A stretch of 64,000 nucleotides of DNA. It comes from Apus apus. Lineage: Eukaryota > Chordata > Aves > Apodiformes > Apodidae. A program made the translations under genes and the position numbers. The stretch spans positions 1,364,001-1,428,000 of the forward strand of contig NC_067305.1 of the NCBI RefSeq assembly GCF_020740795.1. The letters are read 5' to 3'. The notes beneath the pieces were generated by a model. It ran no database searches. It was given only the letters and a program-made list of their open reading frames with translations, and was not told the origin of the DNA. The first letter of the stretch is position 1, and the number at the start of each line of letters is the position of its first letter. Positions 63,336-64,000 of this stretch are shown here, one piece after another.

Positions 63336-64000
63336 AAGCTTAATACACCATTAAAATGACAAGATGTGGTGTGGCTTCAGAAATGGTTTTGTATTAGGAG
63401 AGGATTTTAGGTATTCAGGTTAAAAAAAAACCACCCCAATAATAATAATTGAGTATCATTGTAGACATAAGTAAGACTCCAAAGGTGAGTTTGGGATGTG
63501 GTTTTATGTTGATGATGTTGCTATAAATGATCCAATCTCCAGCATCTCACACCAGCCCTCCACCAGTGTCCTATTTGTGCTGATAAAACTGTTGGTAGGA
63601 CTTAAATAAGTGAAAGAGAAGCCTCACCAGGGATTAATTTAAACCTGGAGCAGTTCTTGAATCTGTTTTCTGTGTCCCCCAGGGATACACATACCAGCAC
63701 TGCTGGAGAGGCCATTAAAGGGGGGATCCAACAGCTGAGCTTGGGGCTGCTTCAAGTGCCATGGAAAGATGCACTGGAACATGCTCCAAGTGCTTGGTGT
63801 CAGCTGGGGGGGCTTGAGATGCCAGGAACTATCCAGGGAAGCTGGCTAGACTGGAAGATGGACTGTATGGATGTGAAGGACAGCAGGGGTTGTTTCTTAC
63901 TTCAAATTGCAGCTGCAGTGATCATCAGTCTGTGTGTCTGGCAAAAGCAAAAAAACCACAGGAGAGACGAGAAATAGAAATGATTTTGCACAAAGCATGG
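63336..64000. other. Intergenic to the window end, no gene recognised
   Basis: About 665 bp. A 106-codon plus-strand frame (63657-63977) ends in a hydrophobic stretch and a basic tail (LQIAAAVIISLCVW then KQKNHRRDEK) but matches no family I know and is probably chance. Confidence 0.45.

Noticed and set aside
63657..63977. 106-codon frame with a membrane-like C-terminal segment and basic tail
   Set aside because: No family similarity, no signal peptide at the start and no nearby promoter. It would need transcript evidence to be considered.

Overview
The window is vertebrate nuclear DNA, most likely from a bird (another sauropsid is possible). It has widely spaced small exons with GT-AG introns, CpG-island promoters, and repeats that are almost all truncated CR1 LINEs ending in the typical ATTCTATG-type tail. 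There are no bacterial-style genes, operons or CRISPR arrays. No tRNA or rRNA was noticed, but no folding or homology search could be run.

One gene is clear: ELAVL1 (HuR), a ubiquitous mRNA-stabilising RNA-binding protein, on the + strand. A CpG-island promoter at about 10.87-11.79 kb carries paired CCAAT boxes and an E-box and leads into a non-coding first exon ending at 11442. The five coding exons are 22898-23069, 39960-40063, 40859-41012, 43641-43866 and 49620-49944. They join in frame to 981 nt, giving 326 residues plus stop, the length of human HuR. The RNP motifs of all three RRMs and the shuttling hinge are intact. A U-rich 3' UTR of up to about 7.4 kb follows, with AATAAA signals at 55678, 55845 and 57345.

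Left of the gene (1-10.8 kb) lie intergenic DNA, four CR1 fragments and a second CpG island (8.46-9.01 kb). That island has a GC-box minisatellite and a YY1-type motif overlapping a minus-strand splice donor, so it may be the promoter of an unidentified divergent transcript. Intron 1 (11.4 kb) and intron 2 (16.9 kb) hold most of the CR1 copies, including pieces of the CR1 reverse-transcriptase ORF. Intron 5 has one CR1 piece and a hAT/Charlie-like transposon end. Right of the gene (57.4-64 kb) are more CR1 copies and a three-copy 34-bp tandem repeat, but no recognisable gene.

I found no convincing new biological system. The points most worth checking are a Cys at HuR residue 200 (Tyr in human, a reported JAK3 site), the possible divergent promoter at 8.6 kb, the six-copy 12-bp G-rich array in the ELAVL1 promoter, U-rich tracts that could serve HuR autoregulation, and CR1 pairs placed so that they could promote recombination or back-splicing.
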